A DNA stretch of 5,707 bases from Faecousia sp. Lineage in GTDB: Bacteria; Bacillota; Clostridia; Oscillospirales; Oscillospiraceae. The translations under genes were made by a program, and so were the position numbers. Shown here piece after piece: positions 1 through 5,657 of this stretch; position 1 is the stretch's first letter, and every line of letters starts with the position of its first letter. The stretch covers positions 1 through 5,707 of the forward strand of contig JARHYV010000215.1 in the NCBI GenBank assembly GCA_029258495.1. Reading direction: 5' to 3'. A model generated the notes under the pieces. That model saw only the letters and a program-made list of their open reading frames with translations, searched no databases and was not told where the DNA came from.

Positions 1-726
1 ACCAAGGCTGCGGCCAAGATCAAGCGCGAAAACCTTGATGCACAGGTTGAGGTCTACAACAAGGGAGCGGATATCTCTTATGCAGGTTGTGGGCTTCCGT
101 ACTATGTAGGCGGCGATATCGAGACCCGCGAGGAGCTGGTGGTGAATGCGCCGAAGAAGTTCTCATCTCTGACCGGGGCAACGGTCTATACAGGGCAGGA
201 GGCAGTCGCCGTCAATGCCCAGAAAAAAACGGTGGATATCCGTTCCACTGCAGACGGAACACAGCAGACCGTTTCTTATGACAAGCTGATCATCGCCACA
301 GGCGCGACTCCCATTGTTCCGAATCTGGAGGGTGTGCGCAATCAGGGCGTATTTACAGTCAGAACGCCGGATGACGCAGTAGCCATCCGGGACTATGTGC
401 AGAAAAACGACTGCAAGAAGGCTGTCGTGGTGGGTGCAGGCTTTATCGGCATGGAAATGGCTGAAAATCTGATGAACCAGAACATTTCGGTCACTCTGAT
501 CGATATGGCAAATCAGATCCTTCCCAATATCCTTGATCCCGAGATGGCAGGACATGCGGCAAAGCATCTGCGCCAGAAGGGGCTGAAGATCATGATCGGC
601 ACTTCTGTCAGTGCCATCCGCGGAGCCGAACGGGCGGAGGCAGTTGTCACAAATGCAGGAGAAGTTCCGGCAGATCTGGTCATCCTATGTATTGGCATTC
701 GTCCTGCTACTGCATTTTTGGATTGA
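1..726 (+). CDS. FAD/NAD(P)-dependent CoA-disulfide-reductase-like module, 5' part of a larger fused gene (cut by window start and by an in-frame TGA)
   Basis: The frame is open from base 1, so the true start is upstream. By family comparison only about 15 residues, including the FAD-binding GxGxxG, are missing. Residue numbers here count from base 1. The active-site cysteine of the CoA-disulfide reductase/NADH oxidase group is seen in SYAGCGLPYYVGG (Cys30, codon 88-90). The ATG motif of FAD enzymes is in LIIATGATP, and the NAD(P)-binding Rossmann motif VVVGAGFIGMEMAE is at about 142-155 (bases 424-465). The frame then stops at TGA 724-726, just after GIRPATAFLD. The sequence resumes in the same frame with TGLEMMKGAIVVD, which is exactly the family's continuation. 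This is therefore the N-terminal part of one protein with the next feature, not a separate gene. Alone it lacks the second FAD contact (AAGDCA) and the dimerisation domain, so it is unlikely to work as an enzyme. Confidence 0.88.
   Translation, partial: TKAAAKIKRENLDAQVEVYNKGADISYAGCGLPYYVGGDIETREELVVNAPKKFSSLTGATVYTGQEAVAVNAQKKTVDIRSTADGTQQTVSYDKLIIATGATPIVPNLEGVRNQGVFTVRTPDDAVAIRDYVQKNDCKKAVVVGAGFIGMEMAENLMNQNISVTLIDMANQILPNILDPEMAGHAAKHLRQKGLKIMIGTSVSAIRGAERAEAVVTNAGEVPADLVILCIGIRPATAFLD
724..726 (+). other. In-frame TGA inside the oxidoreductase gene
   Basis: Codons run GAT TGA ACC GGG CTC GAG ATG ATG AAG, and the frame is the same before and after. Homologues carry one ordinary residue here, between the NAD-binding domain and the second FAD motif. 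A single-base change from a sense codon (for example GGA, Gly) would explain it. No cysteine is expected at this position. The roughly 50 bases downstream show no strong stem-loop of bacterial SECIS type, so selenocysteine insertion is not supported. TGA ends the membrane-protein gene at 3630-3632, so a changed genetic code is not supported either. A nonsense mutation, sequencing error or readthrough remain possible. Confidence 0.9.
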
Positions 727-738
727 ACCGGGCTCGAG

Positions 739-2535
739 ATGATGAAGGGTGCGATCGTTGTTGACGGATATCAGCAGACCAATCTGCCGGATGTCTATGC
801 TGCCGGCGATTGTGCCATTGTAAAGAATCGCATCACAGGTGTCAGACAGTGGTCTGCAATGGGTTCCACGGCAAATATTACCGGCCGTACACTGGCAAAG
901 ACCATTACGGGTACTCCTTCTGTTTACGAGGGCTGCCTTGGAACTGGTGTTGTAAAGCTTGCAAAGGATCTTAATGCAGGTCGTACGGGTTTGTCTGAGC
1001 AGCAGGCAAAAGATGCCGGATTCCGTGTGGTTACCGTGGTCTGTATTCTGGGGGACAAGGCTCATTATTACCCTGATGCAGGAGATTTCGTGATCAAGCT
1101 GATCGCAGACGGAGACACCGGAAAGCTGCTGGGTCTTCAGGTTTTGGGATCCGGTGCGGTGGACAAGATGGTAGATATTGCTGTGGTCGGCATCTCTGCC
1201 GGATTGACGCTCAGCGATTATGATACGATGGATCTGTCCTATGCACCGCCCTTCTCTACGGCAATCCATCCTTTTGTGCAGGCATGCTATATTCTGGAAA
1301 ACAAGATCAGCGGAGCATTTGAAACATTCACTCCGGCAGAGTACCTCAGCGGTGCAGCAAAGGGCTACCGTGTGCTGGATGTTCAGCCTGAGCAGAAGAT
1401 CTTCGGGGCAAAGTGGGTCGATCTGGGCAAGGTGACCGGCGAGCTCGAGGGTATCGGTAAAGAGGAAAAACTGCTGCTGGTATGTGCTAAGGGCAAACGC
1501 GGCTATTTCCTGCAGAATCGCCTGAAACATTATGGTTATACCAATACAAAGGTTTTGGAAGGCGGCATGACCTTTAATACGGTGAAGGTGGAAAATGCAG
1601 AGGGAAAGCTCCCTCCTACGGAGATCAAGCGCGTCAAGAGCTTGGGCTGCCTTCAGGATAAGCGCTACCCGGATGTATTCAATGTCCGCGTGATCACCAA
1701 GAACGGCAAGATCTCTTCTGCGGATCACAAGGCGATTGCAGAGGCTGCTGAACGCTTTGGCAGCGGTGAGATCACTATGACCACCCGGTTGACCATGGAG
1801 ATCCAGGGGGTACATTACGAGAATCTGGATGAAACCATTGCATTCCTGAATGAGCACAATCTGCTGACCGGCGGTACCGGCTCTCTGGTTCGTCCTGTTG
1901 TTTCCTGCAAGGGCACAACATGCCAGTATGGTCTGATCGATACATTTGGCTTGAGCGAGAAGATCCATGAGCGTTTCTATTTGGGCTATCATGATGTGAC
2001 ATTGCCTCACAAATTCAAGATCGCTGTTGGCGGATGCCCCAATAACTGCGTCAAGCCGGATCTGAATGATATTGGCATTGTGGGGCAGCGTGTTCCCGTG
2101 ATGAATCCGGATAAATGCCGTGGATGCAAGATCTGTCAGGTGGAGAAGGCTTGTCCCATCCATGCATCCACCGTTGAAAACGGCAAACTGGTGATCGGTG
2201 CGGACTGCAACAACTGCGGTCGCTGCAAGGGTAAGTGCCCCTTTGGCGCACTGACAGAGTATGTCGAGGGCTACAAGGTCTATATCGGCGGAAGATGGGG
2301 CAAGAAGATTGCCAGCGGTATTGCACTGGATCGGCTGTTTACTTCGGAGGAAGAGGTGTTGGATCTGGTGGAGCGTGCAATCCTGTTCTTCCGGGATGAG
2401 GGAATCACCGGCGAGCGTTTCTCTGATACCATCAGCCGTCTGGGATTTGACTATGTCCAGAACAAGCTCCTGAACGAAAAAATCGATAAGGAAACCATCA
2501 TGCGTAAGACGGTCAAAGGCGGAGCAACCTGCTAA
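739..2535 (+). CDS. C-terminal part of the fused oxidoreductase: FAD/dimerisation domain, rhodanese, siroheme sulfite-reductase-like domain with two [4Fe-4S] ferredoxin motifs
   Basis: The 598 residues from ATG 739 continue the frame of the upstream piece. In order: the second FAD motif TNLPDVYAAGDCA (14-26); the pyridine-nucleotide-disulfide dimerisation domain (about 60-175); a rhodanese domain (about 198-280) with catalytic loop CAKGKRGY (Cys249); a nitrite/sulfite reductase ferredoxin-like half domain (about 300-375); and siroheme/[4Fe-4S] ligand candidates CKGTTC (390, 395) and GGCPNNC (433, 437), the second matching the NIR/SIR signature GCx3Cx6DIGI. An 8Fe ferredoxin is inserted after it (Cys460, 463, 466, 472; Cys490, 493, 496, 500), followed by the C-terminal end of the reductase domain. 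By family logic it would be a cytoplasmic NAD(P)H-driven reductase of sulfite, persulfide or a similar sulfur species; the substrate is inferred. If the TGA is real, this part could only be made by readthrough or by restart at ATG 739, twelve bases after the stop, where no good ribosome binding site is visible. Confidence 0.87.
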   Translation: MMKGAIVVDGYQQTNLPDVYAAGDCAIVKNRITGVRQWSAMGSTANITGRTLAKTITGTPSVYEGCLGTGVVKLAKDLNAGRTGLSEQQAKDAGFRVVTVVCILGDKAHYYPDAGDFVIKLIADGDTGKLLGLQVLGSGAVDKMVDIAVVGISAGLTLSDYDTMDLSYAPPFSTAIHPFVQACYILENKISGAFETFTPAEYLSGAAKGYRVLDVQPEQKIFGAKWVDLGKVTGELEGIGKEEKLLLVCAKGKRGYFLQNRLKHYGYTNTKVLEGGMTFNTVKVENAEGKLPPTEIKRVKSLGCLQDKRYPDVFNVRVITKNGKISSADHKAIAEAAERFGSGEITMTTRLTMEIQGVHYENLDETIAFLNEHNLLTGGTGSLVRPVVSCKGTTCQYGLIDTFGLSEKIHERFYLGYHDVTLPHKFKIAVGGCPNNCVKPDLNDIGIVGQRVPVMNPDKCRGCKICQVEKACPIHASTVENGKLVIGADCNNCGRCKGKCPFGALTEYVEGYKVYIGGRWGKKIASGIALDRLFTSEEEVLDLVERAILFFRDEGITGERFSDTISRLGFDYVQNKLLNEKIDKETIMRKTVKGGATC

Positions 2536-2564
2536 GCCTTCAGCGTTTTTCATATATTTCGTAG

Positions 2565-2604
2565 GATACAGGGGACTTTTTAAGCGATCCAAGCCCTCTG
2601 TATC
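2565..2604 (+). other. Imperfect hairpin just downstream of the oxidoreductase gene
   Basis: GATACAG (2565-2571) pairs with CTGTATC (2598-2604). The stem continues as GGG/CCC and CTT/AAG, with single-base bulges at A2575 and T2597, around a 12-base loop. This gives 13 base pairs starting 29 bases after the stop codon. There is no T run directly after it, so it is more likely an RNA 3'-end stabiliser or part of a compound terminator than a terminator alone. Confidence 0.4.
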
Positions 2605-2687
2605 AGACCAAAACAACAGCGGCTCATTTGTTTATGAGCCGCTGTTGTTGGTGATATCGTTATTTTGTGTGAGGGTGACTTTTTAAG
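2574..2687 (+). repeat. Direct repeat of an 11-mer (GACTTTTTAAG) flanking the terminator hairpin
   Basis: GACTTTTTAAG occurs at 2574-2584 and again at 2677-2687. The match extends upstream with one extra base (AGGGGAC against AGGGTGAC). The first copy forms part of the hairpin at 2565-2604. The second is followed by a small dyad, TTAAG-tttat-CTTAA (2683-2697). It may be a chance match in T-rich intergenic DNA or a small local duplication. Confidence 0.35.
2612..2649 (+). terminator. Perfect 16-bp hairpin, probable transcription terminator of the oxidoreductase gene
   Basis: AACAACAGCGGCTCAT (2612-2627) and ATGAGCCGCTGTTGTT (2634-2649) are exact reverse complements around a six-base loop. The stem is GC-rich at its centre and lies between two genes. 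The T-rich tail on the + strand is poor, with TTATTTT only about ten bases later. On the - strand a short TTTT follows at once. Stem-loop formation is therefore more certain than intrinsic termination. Confidence 0.6.
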
Positions 2688-2713
2688 TTTATCTTAAGTT
2701 TTGTGTGTTTGTG

Positions 2714-2741
2714 TTGCAAATTAGGGAGGATTTGCTATAAT
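2714..2741 (+). promoter_or_regulatory. Extended -10 sigma-A promoter for the membrane-protein gene
   Basis: The -35 box TTGCAA (2714-2719) is separated by 16 bases from a consensus -10 box TATAAT (2736-2741). The -10 box is preceded by TGC, which gives an extended -10 (TGnTATAAT). Transcription would start near 2748, leaving a leader of about 63 bases. The leader contains a 7-bp hairpin, TCCCTGT/ACAGGGA (2754-2760 with 2769-2775). Confidence 0.75.
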
Positions 2742-2799
2742 AAGACACGAATTTCCCTGTGGTCAAAAACAGGGAGAGTTCGTCAGAAAAGAAGAGTTC

Positions 2800-2804
2800 G
2801 GGAG
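2800..2804 (+). promoter_or_regulatory. Ribosome binding site that sets the membrane-protein start at 2811
   Basis: GGGAG at 2800-2804 lies six bases before ATG 2811. The open frame extends upstream to 2703, but that extension crosses the promoter at 2714-2741 and encodes an unlikely Arg/Lys-rich leader. This supports 2811 as the start. Confidence 0.7.
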
Positions 2805-2810
2805 AGAGAT

Positions 2811-3632
2811 ATGAAAGATTTCAGTTATGTGATAGAGAATTTCTTCACGCATAAGGACTTTCTGGCACCGCCAAGCCAGATCCCGGGAACCATTGGCACC
2901 CCCATGAGTCTGATATTTGAGGCGGTCTTGCTTGCTATTATTATTTTTGGAGCGATCTATGTATCCAAACATCCTAAGATCATTAAGCCTCTCTTTATCG
3001 GACAGTGGATCAGTCTGGTTATTTGGGAAGTCATCATCATCTATTGGGACAGTGTTGCCGGTAAAACCATCGGATGGAATTTGGCTGTAAATCTTTCCCT
3101 TTACCCATGCAGTATCTTTATGTATGCAATGCCGTTTGCCATCTGGGGAAAAGGCGTTTGGAAGAAAATCGGATGCGGATATGTGGTCACGCTGGGATTT
3201 TTGGGAGCCGCCATCAATTTCCTGTACCCTGTGGCAAAGCTTACGAATTATTCGTGTATTTCCTTTGCCGCATTCCATACCTTCTATTTCCACGGTACGA
3301 TGCTGTTCACATGGCTGGTGATGCTGATTTCCGGCTATCACCGCTATACCAATGTTCAGCACTGGTGGGAGCTGTTCCTGCCGTGCGTGCTGAGTCTGAT
3401 CGTGTCGATCCCGTCCAATATCATCAACTACTCGGCGATCAACGCAGATTACATGTATTTCAGAGGTCAGTTCCCCATCGTGGCAAAGATCTTTGCCGGT
3501 GCAAACGAGGTAACGATCACATTGGTTCTGTATGTGCTGTATATTTTTATTCCGGCGCTGTTTTACCTTCCCTCCTACATTTCCCAGAAGAGGAAGAAAC
3601 ATCAGCAGGGGAAAGTACTTGCTGCTGTGTGA
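2811..3632 (+). CDS. Polytopic membrane protein, YwaF/TIGR02206-like, function unknown
   Basis: The protein has 273 residues and no signal peptide. Hydrophobic stretches suggest about seven helices: roughly 32-51, 60-79, 88-111, 119-140, 150-174, 187-205 and 236-256. It ends in a basic tail (SQKRKKHQQGK), which positive-inside reasoning would place in the cytoplasm. Segments resembling the YwaF/TIGR02206 family of uncharacterised Firmicute membrane proteins are NLSLYPCSIFMYAM near helix 3, LGFLGAAINFLYP at the end of helix 4, and the histidine-containing AFHTFYFHGTMLF in helix 5, a typical conserved feature there. The assignment is by eye; the fold could be another seven-helix family. It is transcribed alone from its own promoter, with hairpins on both sides, so its neighbours give no clue to its role. 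The frame is intact and the length is normal for the family. Confidence 0.8.
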   Translation: MKDFSYVIENFFTHKDFLAPPSQIPGTIGTPMSLIFEAVLLAIIIFGAIYVSKHPKIIKPLFIGQWISLVIWEVIIIYWDSVAGKTIGWNLAVNLSLYPCSIFMYAMPFAIWGKGVWKKIGCGYVVTLGFLGAAINFLYPVAKLTNYSCISFAAFHTFYFHGTMLFTWLVMLISGYHRYTNVQHWWELFLPCVLSLIVSIPSNIINYSAINADYMYFRGQFPIVAKIFAGANEVTITLVLYVLYIFIPALFYLPSYISQKRKKHQQGKVLAAV

Positions 3633-3657
3633 GCCATCATTCTGAATGAAACGGACA

Positions 3658-3707
3658 ATATCCCACCCGGATGGTCGCTGTATGCGATGGCTCCGGGTGG
3701 GATATTT
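3658..3707 (+). terminator. Perfect 15-bp hairpin terminator of the membrane-protein gene
   Basis: AATATCCCACCCGGA (3658-3672) pairs exactly with TCCGGGTGGGATATT (3693-3707). The inner region can add TCGC/GCGA around TGTAT. The 3' arm runs into TTTT (3706-3709) and then GTCT. It lies 26 bases after the stop codon, as expected for an intrinsic terminator on the + strand. Confidence 0.75.
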
Positions 3708-3741
3708 TGTCTGTGGGCAAACAGTTCTGTTGGAATGGAAA

Positions 3742-3775
3742 ATCCTGCTGTCCGACTCCGTTGGGACAGCAGGAT
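3742..3775 (-). terminator. Perfect 12-bp hairpin terminator, probably for the purF-like gene
   Basis: ATCCTGCTGTCC (3742-3753) and GGACAGCAGGAT (3764-3775) are exact reverse complements with a ten-base loop. Read on the - strand, the stem is followed directly by a T run (GGATTTTCC). On the + strand the next T run comes only after CGCA. It therefore fits the - strand gene ending at 3821 better, though it could work both ways. Confidence 0.7.
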
Positions 3776-3820
3776 CGCATTTTAGTTTTCAGGGAATAAG
3801 GGGGACATTGCCTGTGCAGA

Positions 3821-5242
3821 TTATTCCTTACCTGTCCAGCAATAGGTGCAGATCTTCTCCGGATCCAGACCGATCGCCTCCAGTGCACCCTCCAGACTCT
3901 GGTAGCCGAGGGAGGCAAAACCGAATTTCTCACAGATCTTTTTCAGCATGCATTGACCGCGCTCGGTGTTGGCATCTGCGTATTCATCCAGATGTTTCTG
4001 ACCTTCGTCCCCTTCAATCTCCTGTACAGTACTGCGAGTCAGCAGTTCCATTTCGGATTTTGAACTGGAGAAGTTCAGATATTTGCAGCTATACATGATG
4101 GGAGGACATGCTGAACGCATATGGACTTCCTTTGCGCCGCTTTCGTACAGGAATTCCACGGTTTCGCGCAGCTGCGTTCCACGGACGATGGAATCGTCGA
4201 CAAACAGCAGCTTTTTGTCCTGAATCAGTTCGGGGACAGGGATCTGTTTCATCTTTGCCACCTGACTGCGCATTTCGGGATTGGATGGCATAAAGGAGCG
4301 AGGCCATGTGGGGGTGTATTTGACGAAGGGCCGTGCGAATTTTGCATGGCTCTCGTTGGCATAGCCGATGGCATGGGGAATGCCGGAATCGGGGACACCG
4401 CAGACATAGTCAACATCCTGAGCAAGACCGCGGGCCTTGTCGTTGCGTGCCATGATCTCACCGTTGTGGTAGCGCATGATCTCGACATTTTTTCCTTCGT
4501 AATTAGAGTTGGGATAGCCATAGTATGTCCACAGGAAACCGCAGATCTTCATATCTTTCCCGGCAGGGGAGAGTGTTTCGTACCCGTCGGAGGTGATCCG
4601 GACAATTTCCTTCGGGCCAAGCTCATAGGCATCCTCATATCCCAGCTTGTGATAGGCAAACGACTCAAAAGATACACAATAACCCGTGTCGCTCTTACCG
4701 ACAAGGACTGGCAGCCGGCCCAGCTTATCCCTTGCGGCCAGGATGTACCGGTCGGTCATGATCAGAATGGTTGCAGAGCCCTTGATCATTTCCTGCGCAT
4801 ATAGGATGCCGGACACCAGATCGTCCTTCTGATTGATCAGAGCGGCAAGGAGTTCGGTACCGTTGATCTGTCCGGAGCTCATGGCCATGAATTGGTGACT
4901 GTGGTCAGAGAAATATGTATTGATCAGTTCCTCGGAGTTGTTGATCACACCGACACAGGTGATGGCATAAAGACCGAGATGAGAGCGGACGAGCAGAGGC
5001 TGAGGATCGGTGTCGCTGATACAGCCCATGCCGATCTGTCCTTGAAAATCCTCCATATCCTTTTCGAACTTTGTACGGAAAGGGGTATTTTCAATGCTGT
5101 GGATCTGGCGCTGATATCCGATCTGATCGTCATACAGGATCATACCGGCACGGCGTGTACCCAAGTGGGAGTGATAGTCTACTCCGAAAAATACATCCAT
5201 TGCAACATCTTTCTTGGCAACTGCACCAAAAAAACCACCCAT
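3821..5242 (-). CDS. purF: Amidophosphoribosyltransferase (PurF)-like protein with degenerate glutaminase site
   Basis: The 473 residues resemble glutamine PRPP amidotransferase, which makes 5-phosphoribosylamine in the first step of purine synthesis. The C-terminal phosphoribosyltransferase half is well kept: PRPP loop LLFVDDSIVRGT (345-356), KYTPTWPRSFMPSNPEMR (308-325) and CGVPDSG (281-287). The four cysteines matching the [4Fe-4S] ligands of Bacillus-type PurF are seen at Cys234 (KICGFLW), Cys386 (MYSCKY) and Cys465/Cys468 (ICTYCW). The N-terminal Ntn-hydrolase half starts MGGFFGAV, where active PurF has Cys after Met or after a propeptide; Gly2 replaces the nucleophile. The usual Arg (RYST) and oxyanion NG (HNGN) are also not seen (ISDT; CVGV). 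It may use free ammonia, borrow a glutaminase, or do another PRPP reaction. The start is set by AGGAGG (5251-5256) eight bases before the ATG. The symbol names the family, not a proven role. Confidence 0.88.
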   Translation of the reverse strand: MGGFFGAVAKKDVAMDVFFGVDYHSHLGTRRAGMILYDDQIGYQRQIHSIENTPFRTKFEKDMEDFQGQIGMGCISDTDPQPLLVRSHLGLYAITCVGVINNSEELINTYFSDHSHQFMAMSSGQINGTELLAALINQKDDLVSGILYAQEMIKGSATILIMTDRYILAARDKLGRLPVLVGKSDTGYCVSFESFAYHKLGYEDAYELGPKEIVRITSDGYETLSPAGKDMKICGFLWTYYGYPNSNYEGKNVEIMRYHNGEIMARNDKARGLAQDVDYVCGVPDSGIPHAIGYANESHAKFARPFVKYTPTWPRSFMPSNPEMRSQVAKMKQIPVPELIQDKKLLFVDDSIVRGTQLRETVEFLYESGAKEVHMRSACPPIMYSCKYLNFSSSKSEMELLTRSTVQEIEGDEGQKHLDEYADANTERGQCMLKKICEKFGFASLGYQSLEGALEAIGLDPEKICTYCWTGKE

Positions 5243-5292
5243 GAATCATTCCTCCTAAGAGAGTTAAGCATTACTTTTTACAATATTACGGC

Positions 5293-5323
5293 AGTGTAAC
5301 ATATATTGCTATTTTACTTGCAA
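5293..5323 (-). promoter_or_regulatory. Possible promoter of the purF-like gene
   Basis: On the - strand, TTGCAA (5323-5318) could be a -35 box, and TACACT preceded by TGT (5298-5293) an extended -10 box. The spacing of 19 bases is long and the -10 box is weak. The location upstream of the ATG at 5242 is right. No PurR box (AWWWCCGAACWWT) and no purine riboswitch were recognised between here and the start. Confidence 0.3.
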
Positions 5324-5332
5324 ATCCATTTC

Positions 5333-5527
5333 ATGGCAATAGGCAAAAGAAACCAAAAGAAGGAGGCAATTTATAAAAATTTGTATGAATGTTTATATTA
5401 CCACAGAAGTTATCCGAAAAAATGCGCCGGAAACAGCATAATGCCGAATCTTGCAGGGGTGGGATTAGAGAAAATAGACAACAGCATCTCCCATATTGAG
5501 AAATTAGATGAAAAGGAGTACTTGTAA
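5333..5527 (+). CDS. Doubtful small ORF, 64 residues, no recognised family
   Basis: An ATG at 5333 opens a 64-residue frame, rich in Lys, Tyr and Asn, ending KLDEKEYL. It is soluble-looking, with no signal peptide, membrane helix or known motif. No ribosome binding site precedes the ATG. The only strong one, AAGGAGG at 5360-5366, lies inside the frame and 14 bases before an in-frame TTG (5381), which is too far for efficient use. The codons differ from the neighbours (more ATA, TTA, AAA). It could be a small orphan gene, the remnant of a decayed or transferred gene, or chance. The real coding part, if any, may be only 5381-5527. Confidence 0.25.
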   Translation: MAIGKRNQKKEAIYKNLYECLYYHRSYPKKCAGNSIMPNLAGVGLEKIDNSISHIEKLDEKEYL

Positions 5528-5586
5528 ACTCTAAGGATCGCTCTCGTAAAATGTGTGTGCAGAAACATCAAAATCGACACGGATAC

Positions 5587-5614
5587 TAGACATTTTGACG
5601 AATTCGGGTATAAT
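5587..5614 (+). promoter_or_regulatory. Sigma-A promoter for the gene starting at 5658
   Basis: TAGACA (5587-5592, one mismatch to TTGACA), a 16-base spacer and a perfect TATAAT (5609-5614) predict transcription from about 5621. The short leader contains the dyad AAGCA-c-TGCTT just after the start point, a possible operator. A nearer TTGACG (5595-5600) is only eight bases from the -10 box and cannot be its partner. Confidence 0.65.
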
Positions 5615-5657
5615 GGTCTGGTAAGCACTGCTTGCGACTAATGATTGGAGGGTGTCT

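Larger units (their letters stand above)
3633..3820. other. Intergenic region between convergent genes
   Basis: These 188 bases separate the 3' ends of the membrane-protein gene (+) and the purF-like gene (-). Two long perfect inverted repeats fill much of the space. No coding sequence is credible here; the short open frames lack ribosome binding sites and cross both hairpins. Confidence 0.7.
5243..5657. other. AT-rich intergenic region between divergent genes
   Basis: This stretch of about 415 bases is visibly richer in A and T than the flanking genes, especially 5257-5400. It holds the leader of the purF-like gene, one doubtful small open frame on the + strand (5333-5527), and a good promoter with leader for the gene starting at 5658. 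An AAGGAGG motif at 5360-5366 looks like a ribosome binding site but has no start codon at the right distance. No RNA gene or mobile-element end was recognised. Confidence 0.6.

Noticed and set aside
724..726. Alternative genetic code with TGA as an amino acid
   Set aside because: TGA ends the membrane-protein gene at a sensible place (3630-3632), and the other genes do not use TGA internally.
724..775. Selenocysteine insertion at the TGA
   Set aside because: No good bacterial SECIS stem-loop is seen downstream. Only a weak, bulged pairing around 757-776 can be drawn, and homologues do not have cysteine at this position.
685..2616. 643-codon open frame on the - strand opposite the redox gene
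   Set aside because: It mirrors the codon usage of the + strand gene, has no domain logic, and its 5' end lies in the terminator hairpin with no ribosome binding site. The + strand frame carries many clear motifs.
2703..2810. Upstream extension of the membrane protein by 36 codons
   Set aside because: It runs through the extended -10 promoter and the leader hairpin and gives a basic, unlikely leader. The good ribosome binding site at 2800-2804 points to ATG 2811.
2763..3602. 279-codon open frame opposite the membrane-protein gene
   Set aside because: Its product is rich in His, Asp and Gln without any domain, and the + strand frame clearly encodes membrane helices.
4121..4804. 227-codon open frame on the + strand inside the purF-like gene
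   Set aside because: It is an antisense shadow of the well-conserved PurF-like frame, with no motif of its own.
5595..5614. TTGACG as the -35 box of the 5609 promoter
   Set aside because: The spacing to TATAAT is only eight bases. TAGACA at 5587 gives a 16-base spacer and is preferred.
5410..5628. 72-codon open frame on the - strand
   Set aside because: It starts in the leader and crosses the promoter of the gene at 5658. It has no convincing ribosome binding site and no recognisable protein.
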